Shown here: in pieces, positions 47,701 to 61,769 of the stretch
How positions within the stretch are numbered: the stretch's first letter is position 1
Layout of the letters: each line of letters starts with the position of its first letter
DNA from: Hybos culiciformis
Lineage: Eukaryota; Arthropoda; Insecta; Diptera; Hybotidae
Direction: 5' to 3'
NCBI GenBank assembly: GCA_964007475.1
Contig: OZ023274.1
Location: forward strand, 30,745,250 to 30,809,249
DNA: 64,000 nucleotides
The notes under the pieces: generated by a model
The model's input: only the letters and a program-made list of their open reading frames with translations
What the model was told of the DNA's origin: nothing
Database searches by the model: none
Translations under genes and position numbers: made by a program

Positions 47701-50700
47701 TTTTAAATTTTTTTATTTTTTTTTTTTTTTAATTTCATTATTTAAAAATTAAGTTTTGTACGATGTGCATTGCCGAGTTAAATAATGTTTTTGCCGATTC
47801 ATGCAACTAAATTCAAAATAACATGGATTGGTAAAATTGATTTAATTTAGTTTAGCTTCACTGATGAATTGCAATATCTTGGATTCACAGAGGATGATGA
47901 TAATTATCATAACAAGAATAACTGTGCAAACGTTAATATTTAAAGCGGACTTCATTCGGAGTTCCACGATCGTCAATATAATTTTATTTTCCAATGGCGG
48001 CACATATACACTTTTCACGCATCCATTAATAAATTCAATTTTGAGAAGCTTTAAATTTTTATTGTACCATAAATATAAAATATTTTAATAACGAACTTTG
48101 TATGTAAAAGTACATTTATGTACGTAATATTAATATGATTATATGCATAAATTTTTTTTTTTAATATTTTAATATAGGTAAAATAAAAAATCATACCTGC
48201 TTAAATGTGATGGCTCTTTAATATTGTGTCCCACCAAAAAAAAAAACATAAATAAGGGTAAAAAAAAAACATTAACTTTGAATATTTTATAAACCTTATG
48301 GTTGTACGGTCATGGTCATATTGTTCTGTCATGTGGTTAGTGGTAACAGTTTTTCAGATACAATGTACTTACACATACATTATTTAAAATTTTATATACA
48401 CACTTATACATGTAAAATTAGTTTTTCAGTTTTACAAAAGGTATAATTGGAACAAATATATTATTTACTTATATAAAAGATATACTTTTAAGCTTAGTTG
48501 TTTGCTGGTTTTGTTTTCGTATTTATGTAAATAAAATTAAGTGAGACACTGTTTAAAATATACAGAATAGTGAAATGAATACATAAAATGATAATTTTAT
48601 TAATTAAAATAAGATGATCCTGTAGTTAAGATGGATAGCATGTGGTTAAAACTTTTACGATTTCTCAAAATAAGAGATAGGTTTCACAGTAATTATCTAT
48701 AATACTGGGTTAATCTTGTCTGGTTTGACGAATACTATACATATACTTATGTATCTTATAGTTCTTCATCTACATGGAATTAAAATTATTAAGGGCTACT
48801 TATAAGTTGTAATAAAATAAAACTTTAGTGTCGAAAATGGCTTTTAACCTAATTGTACAAATTGTTATTTTTTATTGCCTTAAAATTTATTTATTTTTTT
48901 TTGTAATTTTAAATTACATTCCAGATTTTTATTTTTCTCCCTTCTACAAAAGTTAAATTATAAAAATGTGAAACATTATATATGTTGTATAAGTAATCTC
49001 TTCTCTTATAATCTAAATAAATAAATAAACAATATTTTTCTTGATATGAAAATAAATATGTTGTACATTGTATACATATATTATGTAACAACATAATGAA
49101 TAAAATATATATATTTATATATTTTATTATATTTGTATTTATATTTTTATTTTTATCATAAAATATGTTACACAAAACACAACTGGCATCATGCTTTTAG
49201 AGAATAAAGAAAATATATATAATATTAATAGGATAAATGACCTCTATCAGATCTAAAATAATTCTTCTAATTTTCAAAATAAACAAAAATATAGTTTTAA
49301 AACATTAATCTTACTCTTACTATTTATTTTTATTTTTTTTGGGAAAAATTTAAAAGATATTAATTCAAATAGGACGAGTTTTTATAATTTTCGCCTCTGA
49401 GTTCTAATACCGCTTTATTCATTTTCAAAATTTAATATTTCAATGTTAAGTAGTTGTTTGATCATATAATAGTTTTATTTTTTTGGAGCCCTCCAAGTCA
49501 AAAAAAAATTCTGTATACTCAATAATATTGTTGGAAGTAATTTTTTTAAGTTTTATTATTGAATTAATTTATATTTTAATTGAACTCTTTTATTTTAGTT
49601 TTTGAAATTTTAGCAATAATTAGTTAAACATTTTTATTTTAAATATTCAATTATTTTTTTTTACTTTCTAAAACTCTTTCTGCTGTCAATATTTATAAAT
49701 TTTGGTGGAATGGAGTTAAGTCATTCTTATCCCTTTATCATACTGCTGTTGTTGAACCTTGTACTCTAAAATCATTTCTATTTCTCATTGAAATATCATG
49801 GTAATAGTACTACCAGTATCTTGTACCGAAAGCTCCATTTCAAGCTGATGACATCATACCGTCACAACGTGTATCTTATTCTTCTATTTTTCCAAAATTA
49901 CATTCTTTCTAAATGTCTGGTTTGTGTTTGCATTGCTAATATCGTTGCACAATAAAAATTTGTAAATACATTGCATTTTGTTTGCCCTATATCTATAATT
50001 TTATAAGAAATATCATATAAAAAATAGTGAAAATTTTACTAAAAAATAAAATTAGCTTATATTCTCGCTTATTGTATTGTACTCGGTTAATTTACTTGTC
50101 TCTTAAATAATTGTTATATGTTTTTATTTACACGTTGTGCATGCAACAAAAATATACAAAGAATTTATTTTTTATTTTTCATTTTCCATTCATAAAGTCT
50201 CATTCATAATATTTTATTATTTTTCTCATTTTTGTATTGTATTTTGATAATAGTAATTTTTTTTTTTCAAATAACACGCATTCCAAAGCATAGTAAATTT
50301 TCATTAAAATGTATTTATTACACATACAAATACAAAGTTTGTGGTTTTTTTCAATTCTAATAGCCGGATATTTCCAGCCATAGTTTTAATGAATAAAAAT
50401 TAGAATTCACTTTATATATCTATGAATTTCTTGCAAAAGGTTTAATTTCACGATATGTACCTACCTCAGATTACTATCATAATTATTTTATAACTTTTAT
50501 TAGACTACCTACCTAATAAATTTTAAGCTTATTTTTTTATATTATTCATTGGTCAAAATTTAATTAAAATTTATTGAATTTCATACATTCCTATATATAA
50601 ATTAGGTATCTTATTTTATTTTTTGGTTAAAATATTTTTTAGAATTATATGTATGTACATATATATATTTGCGAAAATATTATTATAAATAAGATATATT

Positions 50701-51121
50701 ATTTTATTTAGTTTTTATGTATAGGTATATAATAGAAGTTAGAACCAGTTGTACATCACAATTATATCAAAATGGATTAAATTTTTAACTTTATTTAAAA
50801 TGCGGTTAAAGCAAAAAAATTTTGTTTTTAGTTATTTTTCGGAGTATATATAGAGCAGAACTGTATTATTTGGGATACTTTGGTTAGCCATAAAATCCTG
50901 TTGCTATTTTTTAATACCCCTTTGTTGGTCATTATACTATTTTTTTTATTATTTAATTTTTTTTATTTATATTTTAGAAATATTAACTTCTTTTTTTTTT
51001 ATTGTATTGTACACCACACCATATACATACTTTTAGAATATTACTCATAAATAGACATGACAGAAAATAATAAAAACACCAAGTAGAGAATCCTGACATA
51101 TTAATAGTATCCAGAATTGTT
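41703..51121. other. 9-kb gene-free AT-rich stretch
   Basis: No exon was identified on either strand. Simple A/T runs dominate (for example 46303-46385, 47103-47165), with TA-rich runs at 43670-43720 and 44100-44190. A small inverted TTAAGGTGC pair and a repeated GCACCTTAAATG occur at 45803-45898. A somewhat richer stretch at 49700-49960 shows no frame. Confidence 0.5.
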
Positions 51122-51543
51122 ATGCCTTGAGCACAGCTAATACCGCAAAGCAATTTTGAGCTACCGTAAAAACCGATTTTCTGCGTTATTTCTTATTTAT
51201 TTTAAATAAAAATTATGGAAAACGAAAGATATTAATTTTATTGATTTTTTGTAAAAAGAATTTCTTAAAATTATTTCATAATTAATTAGAAAGCTGAATT
51301 AATTTTTTTTGATCCAGGAAAAATTGACTACGTCACAAAATAATTTTTTAATTCTTTTTCACATCGTTTCTTTTGCATCGAAATTTGGTTTTGCTGCATT
51401 TTTCTGTCACAATCATATTATAAAAAAAACAAAAGCAGTTGTTTGCATTTGATTTTTTTGCTTTCAGGTAAAATTAGCTGTGAACAGGTTTCCGGAACAT
51501 TCCTTCAAAAATTGCTTTGCGGTATTAGCTGTGCTCAAGGCAT
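51122..51543. mobile_element. 422-bp MITE with near-perfect 34-bp inverted ends
   Basis: Starts ATGCCTTGAGCACAGCTAAT and continues ACCGCAAAGCAATTTT. The complement of the right end is identical through that stretch. There is no convincing target duplication. No transposase. The 61-codon frame that reads through the right arm is not a gene. Confidence 0.85.
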
Positions 51544-53590
51544 TAGTATTATGCGAAATGACAAACAAATAATGTTAAATATTGAACAAAAATATATTAT
51601 TAATAACGTTTTGTTCTTGCTCAATTAAAGGTAATGGAAATAATTATATAATATATATATCTATCATTGTTTTCAACTTGTTCGAACGTTATGGCCAAGG
51701 CCATGATATATACAACATCTTTACCATGTCATAAAATGGAGGCCAACTTATCTGACATAAGCTAAAAAATTCTACTATATAAATAAGATAGTCTGATTAA
51801 TTAAAGAACAAGAAGAATTAGAAATTTTATGGAATATTAAAATCGCATTATTAAACTGCTTGGCCCTCACATTATAAAGAATTATATTAAATACGTAGAA
51901 GACTGGATAATCCCAAAAAATTTTTGAGATTTTTCCATATTGTATTTTTTCGGAAAATGAAGCATTATTCTATCGTATTTCTTCAAAAATTATTTTTCTT
52001 CAGAGCTATTCATTTATTTATTTTTGTTCACACAAAAATATATATGTACAAAAAAAAAATTATGTATAGTTTTTAAGAACTTCAAATGAATGAAATAAAT
52101 AAACGTCTTAAAAACTAAATTAGGAAGTTAAATAAAAATTAAATACAGAAATTCGTCTATCTGTTTCTCTATCCATTAAAGAAATAAAAAATAATTCCAA
52201 AAAATAAATAAAAAAAGATTCCTAAATAAAGATTTGAATTATTGTGGTGGTTTTTCTGAAATCCAGACACTTTACTTAGAATTTAAAAATTTATTACCTT
52301 CTATTTTAAATATATTTGAATCCTTTTTTAATTTGAAAATTTTTTTAAAACAAAAAAACAAAATATATATAATATATAAAATTAAACAAAATGTGTACAT
52401 ATATATAATATTGGTTTTTCGTATAGGATTAAATAAAAGAAAAAAATATTTTGTACCGAAAGAAACTGATAAATAATTGTAACAAATAGTAAACATTTTG
52501 GCGGTCATAAAAATAATATGTACCTATTCGAAAATCAGAAATTTAATTATGCATTCAACGATAATGGCCAAACAACATTTCGAATTTAATTATGGGAATA
52601 ATGATAATTTTTTCCAACATGTAGAAATTATTATTTAAGAGGAAGAACTAGCTGCAAATGTTTTTTCCTTATAAAATCAGGAAAGTAATCAAACGGACCT
52701 CGTATTTAAAATCTAAACGATTACAATATGAAAAATAGGGTTAGGTCAGGTTTCAATTTTATTTGGGTAAACATTATTTATTTTAAAAAAAACCATTCTT
52801 TTTTTATATTAATCTGCATCTGTATATTTTTTCAAAATAATATAATATAAGTATTTATATATACATTTTAATTCCCTTATTTATTCTATTTACTTAAATT
52901 TTAACATTTTTTTTATTTTTCAATTTTTGATGATTCGGTAACAAAAAGCTTCTCATCAATGTAAATATCGCTTGATACTAAAAGTTTAAGAAAGTATATC
53001 AAGAGCGTTTGCTTATTCTTGTCTTATAACGATAAGTCATAGTCTTTAATATCAAATCAATACTAAAAATACTTATGATAATGTGAATGGTGTAAATCTA
53101 GTACTTTGATGATCGCAGAATTATCATATCATATTTTGATAATTCCGAAAAACATTAAATGACCAAGTAATCAAAGCTGTAAGCAGGAAATTCTATTTTT
53201 TATAATTTTTAATTAAAATTCAAATTTTTCCTAATAAAAAATATGTAGGTAAATACATTATGTAGATATACATACAAGTTTGTAGTATGTTTAACTATCA
53301 TGTACATTAATGTAATGATTTATATAAGCATGCATATGTAATAAAGTACACTAATGGGTGACGAGTCAAAAGATCGATTTTTTTTTTTTGAAAGTATGTT
53401 TTCTCGGAAGTGATTCTTTTAAAGTTTTCTGAAAATAATATTTTACGAAAACTGTTTTACGATTATTCTTAAAAAAACTAAAAATTGTTTCTCGTTCACG
53501 TCTACGAATTCGAACCCCAACCAAACCAGCAAAGGGTCTTTATGAAATAAATCATATGAATTAGGATTATTTATCATAATAGTCCATGGA
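51544..53590. other. AT-rich non-coding DNA
   Basis: Low-complexity sequence without a recognised exon. GGGGTTCGAATTCGTAG (complement, near 53500-53520) recalls a tRNA B box, but no tRNA folds around it. Confidence 0.5.
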
Positions 53591-53599
53591 TACAATTAA

Positions 53600-54121
53600 A
53601 TTTTGTAAATTATCTTTAAATTATTATTTAAAATTATTATATATGCAAACGTACTTCTAAGAAAGTGTAATTTTTGGGTATATTTTTGAACATGTCCCCA
53701 TAATACAACAATGGCTTTTAAAAAGGTATTATGATTATATATAAAGTTGCCAACTCTCTGTCCGGAAGAAGCACTACATTTTCTTAATTCAAGAGCAAAA
53801 AAAAAGTCAAACAGGTTAACATTTAAATATTTAAGACGATGATGTCGTAACTTCAATCAAATATATAAATTCTTTACAGTTGATTTTCATGCATTCCAGG
53901 TACAATAAGTTGCGAATTGATAAAAAGAAAATTGCAAGTGATAATGTAATAATGTCGATGTGATTTTGAGTACATGTGAGTACGTGCACATTTCGGACGC
54001 TTATCTTACCTATATGCAATCGGCCAAAGAGTTGTGCAACAAGCAAATACTCATTTGTTGGAAAGACAGGAAGCTGAAAAGCAGTATACTGTCCTTCCAA
54101 AAGCAGTACGGTTGGCAACAT
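53600..54121 (-). CDS. Weak candidate gene or gene fragment, unknown product
   Basis: On the minus strand an ATG at 54121 opens a 37-codon stretch (MLPTVLLLEGQYTAFQLPVF onward, then LVAQLFGRLHI) that ends at a good donor, ATAG|GTAAGATAAG, near 54010. The frame stays open past the donor but becomes AT-rich. Further along, an exon-like piece preceded by CTTCTTCCGGACAG reads RVGNFIYNHNTFLKAIVVLW. Composition is less AT-rich than the surroundings. I recognise no domain and cannot show that the pieces splice together. It may be a small orphan gene, a pseudogene, or chance. Confidence 0.25.
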
Positions 54122-57100
54122 TAGTTATGTGTATATACATATGTATTTATGCTTCAAAATATGAAATTTCATAATAAATATTATTATTTTGGCATAAAAA
54201 GTGCAGCAACTAACTAATATATGGAAGCTTTATGTATTCTCTTAATGAACATAAATCACTTTTAAAGTGAGTTTACAAGCTTTAATTACTTCTTTACCAC
54301 CAACAGCAATATATATGTATATATGTGTATAATATACTCTGAAAATATTCCACATTTATTATTATTATTATATTTTTTTATTATAATTTTTCTTTTATTT
54401 TTATTTTTTTTTGTTATGAAATATAGCTAGACATTATTTAGTGATGATGACCACCAGGTAAAAAAAAAAAATTTATAGTTACTGTGTACAGATTTTTGGG
54501 GAGGTATACTTATTATGCAATAGAGTTTAAAATAAAATACACCCACGAGAATTTTATAAAGTGCATTGTACATCTTTTTTTTTTTATATAGGTTTGCTAT
54601 ATACATAGGAAAAGAATATTAATTTATTTTTTTTGCGCCAAAAACAAAAAAAAAGACAAAAGTCCACAATTTATATTCTACCAGATGAAAACTTTTATAT
54701 ACATGTTTTGTTTTTGTATCTTATTTAACAACAAAAAATAAAAATGCGCCACTAAAAAATTAATGAATTTTAATAACTTTGATTAGGTGTACCTATATAT
54801 TTTATTCTTGTAACAATTCATCCTAAACGCGTGATAATATGGTAATAACGATTTAAAACTTTAAAAAGTTTTTGTTCACCATAGCCCGAATCAGCTAAAA
54901 AAAATCTAGAACAGTATACCTATAAAAAGTATGTGTCTCTTTTCCAACGTTTTGATTTAAGATACTTTTAAGATACCTTGGTCTCAAACCGGAGCTAGAT
55001 AAAATTTTCAGGTTTTTTCAATACAAATACCATACACCAAACATATACATATATACAAATATAATAATTTGTGCCGCACTTAGACATTATTTTAACTTGC
55101 TTTTATCGACATCTATCTGCCCAACATACTCATTTTCATCGGAAATGAAAATTATACAAATTGGCTGAATTAGAACCTGCAAATCCCAAACCTAATAATG
55201 TAGAATCTCGTCTTTTAATAGAGATGAACTTGGACGAGATTACAAATGTTGGTATTCACTAGCGGTTCATTAGTTACAAACATTTTTCTGAGAGTAGTTT
55301 GGACGGATGAGTAAAATTAAAACATATACTCGGTTTTTCCGTACCAGGGTCGAGGAAATGTTTATACAAAACTAAAACTTAATACTTGATTGATGAACCG
55401 TATTCTATATGCATTTTGTTAACAAAAATAAAAAAGAACAAATTTTAATAGTTTTATTTCAATAAAAAAAATATAATTCAGCTTTGTCTCATCAAATAAA
55501 GTTTGTTAAAAGTTTTTTTTTCCTGATTTTCATAAAAGATAAATTGCATTTTTGTTAATAATCAATGTTCATTGATCTGAATAATTACATGCTACGTGTG
55601 CATGAATGAAAATAAGTGGAGAAATTTTTTACAAATCCTTTTTTTTTTATTCCTTCTTTATTTTTTTGAATACCTATAAGACTTATTTCAAAAAAGTTTA
55701 GAAATTTGTTTTTTTTTTTTATTATAATTTTTATTTTACTCTAATAAAGGCCTAAATTGCATCCAAAATCAACTTGTTTTAAATTTGTATAACCAATAAT
55801 AATAGTATTTTAAAAAAAGTATGATAAAAATAAGAACAAAGTGTCGTGAAATTGCTCTTCACATACATTTTTTTTCCTTTTTTTTTTTAAATTGAGGAAA
55901 ATGATAAATAAATAGTTTCATGTTTAAAATTCCACTATGTAGATTTAATCTTAATAGAATCTTGTGCGAAAAAATTCATTGTTATTACTAAAGTACTAAA
56001 GAACACTATTACTCATATAGAATACTATTCAATTTCGTTTTATTTTGGTTTTGATTGTGGATTATGAAAAAATTTAGATACTCATAATTTTAGTTTTGTA
56101 GTAATTATGTAACTCTATTTAAACTGTCTAATTAATTTTTTTTAAATTTTAATGTTTGTAAATAGATTTTAATATGTTGTTAAGGTTTACTGCTAATTTC
56201 TAATTTAAAAAAAAATAATGAAATTATGTTAAAATTTTGATTTTATTGAAAAATTTTATATTATTTAAAATAATCAAATTAATTAAATTCTTATAGTAGC
56301 ACCAAAATTAAAGACAAAAAAAAAAAAAAAATACAAACATATAAGAAATTAATGTAGAAAAATGTACTGCTACTGTCGTTTTCAATTTATTTTAACGAGA
56401 AAACATTTTAAATAAACATTTTTGGCTATTGGATACAATTTTCATTTATGTTAAAAATTTTTATTTTATTTTTTTTTAAATATATGTACTACATTAGGTA
56501 GCACTTTTATAGTAAATAAAAATATATTTTTCAATTGATTTTTAGTTTACCTTGTTTTTTTATATTTTGATTGAATTTTAATTAAATTAATTTTTTTTTA
56601 TTAGTATTTTTTAAGTTCCACTATATGGACCTCCAATAAAAAATCTGTATTTCTTCGTACTGATTTGCATATTTTTCGTACTGATTTGCATATTTTTTCT
56701 CCCAATCAAGATTATTTAATATTCCTACATTTAATCAATTTATATTTAAAGTCAAAGTCGCTATAAATTAATATTAAACTTTAAGTAACATTATTGTAAA
56801 TGAGCAGGTTTATTAACATCTTTATTAACATCGAATGAAATTTTATTAAATTTAATTTTTATAATTTGTTTTATTTCAATCATTATAATAATCATATCGC
56901 GTATCTTATAATTTTCGTTTCATATTCAAACCTAACCTACATCTATATCTATGTCAAAAACATTATTTATTAATTTTTTATTAGAAGGAAAATTAAGTTA
57001 TTTCTTAAATTTACAGAGTATACCTATCTATAAGAAACATGTTTGTTCAAAATTGTTTAACTAAGAAATTATGAGAAACGTAGTTGCAAATGTAATAAAA

Positions 57101-57263
57101 AATATTTATTAAATTAATGTCACATGTTTAATGCTTTTGTGTTTTAATATTGATTCAAGTGTTTTTTTTTTTGCTTTGGAAACTCAACTTAGATTGATAA
57201 GAATTTGTGATAAATATGAATAGATAAAATTCATATTTTCTCAAAGTAGTTACGGATGTTAAA
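54122..57263. other. Intergenic DNA upstream of the endonuclease gene
   Basis: AT-rich with no exon seen. A small hairpin CTCGTCTTTTAATAGAGATG..GACGAG lies near 55207-55240. I could not place a promoter with confidence. Confidence 0.5.
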
Positions 57264-58877
57264 ATGGAAAGTATGAAGTTAATTAAGTGCTTTCTATTTC
57301 TGGTGTTGGCCATCACCTATACATCCGCAGGTGAGAAATCCTCAACTCTAAGTTAGTCGTTGTCAGGATGGTCGTAAATAAAAACTTCACCTAAAGAGTT
57401 GAATCAATATTCGAAATGTGTTATCGATTTAACACGAGTCTTCTGTCTGTTCAAATTGTACTTGTGGCACTAAATACTAGGTATGGAATATTAATACTAT
57501 CTTAACTTTTCAAAGAACCACAGACAACGCCCTCTCAAAGATGCTTAAAGATATTTGAAAACAAATATATAGATATCATTATTTCTGTTAACCAAAATAT
57601 CTCTAAAATTTTTTTCAATTATTTCTATGTTTCAAATTTAAGATTGTCAGATTTCCGCTAACAAGGAATTGTCCGCAAAGTCACCAATATTTCTTGATGG
57701 TAATAATGAATTATGGTTACCGGACAGTTCATTTCTAAGATGGAAAACTGGAGAACAATCTACTATTTTTTGCAGTGGACCTAAAAACTTTATTAAAGAA
57801 GGAAAAATACCTGAGGGAAAAATTACTTGTCAGTCTAATAGTATATTCAGTTTGAATGGGAAAAAGGTCGATCTGAAAAATTTAGAATGTGAAAAGGTAA
57901 ACACTGCTTTAGTAAAGAATTTAAAGGACAGCTGTGAAAATGGAGGTACAAAACATCAAATTGGCTTCGAAACTAGTTCTTCAACGTTCTTTAACATTAT
58001 GGATATCTGTTATGATTTGACCAAATCTTCAGTCGTGAATACAAATCATATTATTCCAGGAAAAGCAATAAATGGTTGGCAAAAAAAGTGCATCTCATTT
58101 TTTTTTAGATTATGGGATAAAAATAATTTTTCTATTTCGCAGGTTCTCTTGAGGAAAAATATAGGCCAAATTTTAGCTCTGCTGGAATTCCAAAGACTTC
58201 CAAACCAGCAGTTTCATATCTTAAGACATCGCAATTAACCAGATTTTCAGCTCTGTTAGGCGATGATAAAACCGCTGAAAAGTACTTAAATTCTTCATCA
58301 TTCTTGTCAAAAGGACATTTGGTGCCAGATGCAGATGCAGTCTATCATAGCTGGCAATTAGCAACATATTTTTTTATGAATGCAGCTCCACAATGGCAGG
58401 TTATATCCATTTCACAATTAACTTATTAATAAAATTTCTAATTTCCTATAATTCTAGAGTGTCAACAGTAAAAACTGGATTAGGGTTGAAAATTTTGCTC
58501 GTAAGAAAGCTTCATTGATTCAAGATAATCTAGAGGTCTATACTGGTGTTGCTGGTAATTTACAGCTTCAGAATAATAAAAAAAAATTGATATCAATGTC
58601 TCTTAATAATGATGACTTGATTGTTGTTCCGAAATATTATTGGAAAATATTGAAGTATAATGGAGCAGCAATAGCATTTGTAACACTTAATAATCCTTTC
58701 GCAACGGATGAAGAAGAAGTCTGCAAAAGTATTTGTGACAAATATAATTGGTATAATCCAGATTTTGATTTATATACAAAAGGAAAAACTTATTGTTGTA
58801 CCACAAAAGATTTAAGAAAAGCTTTCCCTAAAGATGTACCGTCGAAGGCAGTTACTAATAAGATATTGCCATTTTGA
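57264..58877 (+). CDS. Secreted DNA/RNA non-specific endonuclease (insect dsRNase type)
   Basis: Complete gene with four exons: 57264-57330, 57643-58074, 58143-58399 and 58458-58877. Phases are 1, 1 and 0, with introns of 312, 68 and 58 bp. The product is about 391 residues. It starts MESMKLIKCFLFLVLAITYT, a signal peptide likely cut before DCQIS; a second in-frame ATG is at 57273. An N-terminal Cys-rich region (IFCSGPKN near residue 70) precedes the Endonuclease_NS core. That core carries SKGHLVP with catalytic His at about 225 and NAAPQWQ with the Mg-binding Asn at about 246. The C-terminus is Cys-rich (VCKSICDKY, YCCTT). The classical DRGH motif reads SKGH. Enzymes of this family cut DNA and RNA, including double-stranded RNA, outside cells, typically in gut or saliva. 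The intron-2 donor (ATG|GTTGGC) is weak but is the one that preserves the frame. Confidence 0.93.
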
Positions 58878-58914
58878 TATATATTTTATATTTTTGAATA
58901 TTTATTAAAATGTC

Positions 58915-58920
58915 AATAAA
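58915..58920 (+). terminator. Poly(A) signal of the endonuclease gene
   Basis: AATAAA lies 38 bp after the stop codon, with a second AATAAA ten bases later (AACAATAAAAATG) and T-rich sequence following. Confidence 0.7.
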
Positions 58921-60865
58921 GAACAATAAAAATGTTTTTTCCTAAATTTTTATGTTTAAGTTTACGAAGTTAGCGCACAAAATAATAATTGCTCCACTTG
59001 GTGTATCTCTGAGGAGTTCATTTTAGTAGTTTTATAAGAAAGTCCCCATCTTTTATCATGCTAGAATTAAGTTAAAAAAGTTTACCTACAATGTTATTGA
59101 ATTCAATTTTAAAAGATCTTGAACTTTCAGAAATATAAGAATAACGACCAAAAAACGTAATACTAAGACAAAATAATTTGACCTGAACATAAAAGTAATT
59201 CTACAAACAATTTTAACGCCATAAAAACAATAAAAAAAGGTATACCTATAAAAAATTAATTTTATTTTGGTCATATAATCTTTTTTTTTGGTCTATAACT
59301 CTATATTCTTTCTAAAGTTGAAAGCATCATATTAATTTTAGCTCTTATGTTTACACTTATATGTTAACCACTTTAAATACTTCAAATCAAGTATATTTAT
59401 TTAAGGTTTTAAATCCGTCAAATGCAAATGAGTATTTAAAATAATATGATAAAATAATGTTATAAATAATTATTATTAAACTATCATAGCTATGATTTAT
59501 TTATTCCCGCGATACCTATTATTATTATTATTTTATTTTTTTCTGTTCGTGTTATATTTAAAGGTGTACGTACATACATTAATTGTATGTATTTTTATTA
59601 AATTCTGTAGGGAGTGCATAAAAAATATAATAATGATTATAATACATAGATAATTATAGTATAGTACGTTTTATGTATTATGCTAAAATTATATTAATAT
59701 GAACATATATAGAATATAGGTAAAATGTTTATGATAAAATATATATAATTCGAAACTAATATAACATTAAAAATGTATTCTTAAATGTTGGCATAGATTT
59801 TAGTATGAATAGGAATTAGATATAGTCGAAGAAATAAATAGGAACTATGATGATAGGAGGTAGTCTCAGCTTAGAGCTACTTTCAGAGATTTTTCAATGT
59901 TATTTCATACCAGTTAACCAGTCTAAAATAGGTAGTAAAACAGATATATCGTGATTTAACATTTTATTAATTTCTAAATTTGGGACAAAGGAAGTTCCAA
60001 AAAGTTTTTCACCCATTCAAAATTGCTGTTTTTTATATTCACAATTATATAACCACGATTATATTTTGTGCCAATATAAGGTTAAAATGAAAATAATTTA
60101 ATGTCAACATAATATTAAAAAAACAAAAAACATAAAAAAACTAAAAACATTTTTTTTTATAGTCTTGTTAAATGGTGTGTGCAGTGCATTATTATTGAAA
60201 CCGCTTCGATGTGTAGTGTATTTTGCGGAACATAAAACACAATGCAATGCGGATGTTGTATTTACATTAAAAAAAATGTAGTATTACAAGAAAAAGATTG
60301 CTATTCTGTTTTAGGATATAATTTTTGGTGTTTATAACTTAAAGAGAGAAAACAAAATTCACTTTTGTATATTATGGAAATTTTTAAAGAAAAAAAGAAA
60401 GAAAAATAAAATTTTCATCAAAATATATATAAGCAAGAAGATTTTCGCATCCATAATTAGGGTTCCTGCTAACTAATAAATTCTTCATTCCATCTTTTAC
60501 TCAAATATTCTAGTTTGATATTTCTATATTTTTTACCATAATATCTAGTTTACTTTCCAGAACTTGCCAGTCAGTACTTTATGTATCAAACCCTTCTGTA
60601 ATTAAATGTAATTTATTTCAACGTAGCACAAAGTACTTTAATAATTATAACATTTAAATTATAAGCTTACGATATCTTTGGTCTCTTTCGATCTTTTTCT
60701 TTGTTCGTTCTTAGCCATATATAAATTATTTTTTTTCTAACCACTGCTGACCATACTCGATGGCAAAAAACTTTATAAATAATAAATTAATGAATCCGTC
60801 AAAAAAATGAATTGCAATTTAATTGTAAGGTGTCCTATTATAATCCTCGCCTATTAACTATGTAT
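58921..60865. other. AT-rich DNA downstream of the endonuclease gene
   Basis: No gene, RNA or paired repeat was recognised. The richer words near 60180-60260 (GCGGAACATAAAACAC) do not form an open frame. Confidence 0.5.
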
Positions 60866-61660
60866 AGTAGATTACAACACATGTTAAGAAAATTTGTTAT
60901 TACAACGAGTTGTGTATACACAAAAACACATAGACACGAGTCAATACTTATATCACGAGACGGTTAGATCGAGTGATATAATATTGAGTTTTTGTGTATA
61001 TACACAACGAGCTGTATAAAAAATTTCATGTTTTGTATACTGTTTTAATGTGCATGTGAGAGGTAGTTGCAATCAATACATTTGCAATGCAAAAAATAAA
61101 CAAAAGTTCAAAATGAAGTACTTAATACGGAGAATGTAAATCAAATTTACTTAATTAAATACTTACATGTGTATTGATGCATGTAATATACACTGGTAAA
61201 AATTTTTAGTAATTTAACATGACTTATCGTTGGTTTTTTCTATCCAACGATAATTCATGAACTATTACATTTTGTTTTTCCAAAATGTAAATTTTCACCT
61301 GGTTTGTACTTTTACAGTTTTACAGAATGTAGTTTTAGACACCAAAACCATCTAATTTTACTTTATTTACTAAAAATACATATTACTTTTCCAGAATCTA
61401 TGTAATTTTAATAGAAATTTGTGTAAAAACTCAGTTTGATTTGCAAAATTACAAAAAATTCAGTAAATTTGCAGAATTTGTGTAATATTGTAACGTAAAA
61501 TTCTGTAATATTCAATGAACAAAATCTTACCTGGTAGATACTGTAAATTTACGTGGCTAGCAGTGTAAAGTTTTGTGTAATTTTACATTATTTTTTACAG
61601 TGTACCATTTACCAAGCTAAATTTACGATTGTAAATACAACTTACCGATCACATGCATAT
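60866..61660 (+). repeat. Local repeat family, copy 4 (interrupted by a MITE)
   Basis: Begins TAGTAGATTACAACACATGT and contains a foldback with GAGACGGTTAGATCGAGTGA at its centre. It continues GTGCATGTGAGAGGTAGTTG and ends TTACCGATCACATGCATATT. It matches copy 1 (complement) almost end to end once the 61191-61602 insertion is removed. Confidence 0.88.
61191..61602. mobile_element. 412-bp Tc1/mariner-type MITE nested in copy 4
   Basis: Starts CACTGGTAAAAATTTTTAGT and ends TTATTTTTTACAGTG (complement CACTGTAAAAAATAA). TA is duplicated at 61189-61190 and 61603-61604. Copy 1 of the host repeat (complement of about 16585-16600) has the uninterrupted GTAATATACCATTTACC, an exact empty site. The interior repeats TGTAATTTTAC-like words; no protein. 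Confidence 0.92.
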
Positions 61661-61769
61661 TAAAATATTTTTTACATTCACAAACATCATGCTTCGCAAC
61701 AACTTTGATATTCATAAATTTTCTTTGTTCGCAGGAAAAAAAAATTAAAACAACACTATTATTAGATTA

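Noticed and set aside
53490..53530. tRNA B-box-like GGGGTTCGAATTCGTAG on the minus strand
   Set aside because: No A box at the right distance and the flanking bases do not form a T stem; at most a SINE scrap.
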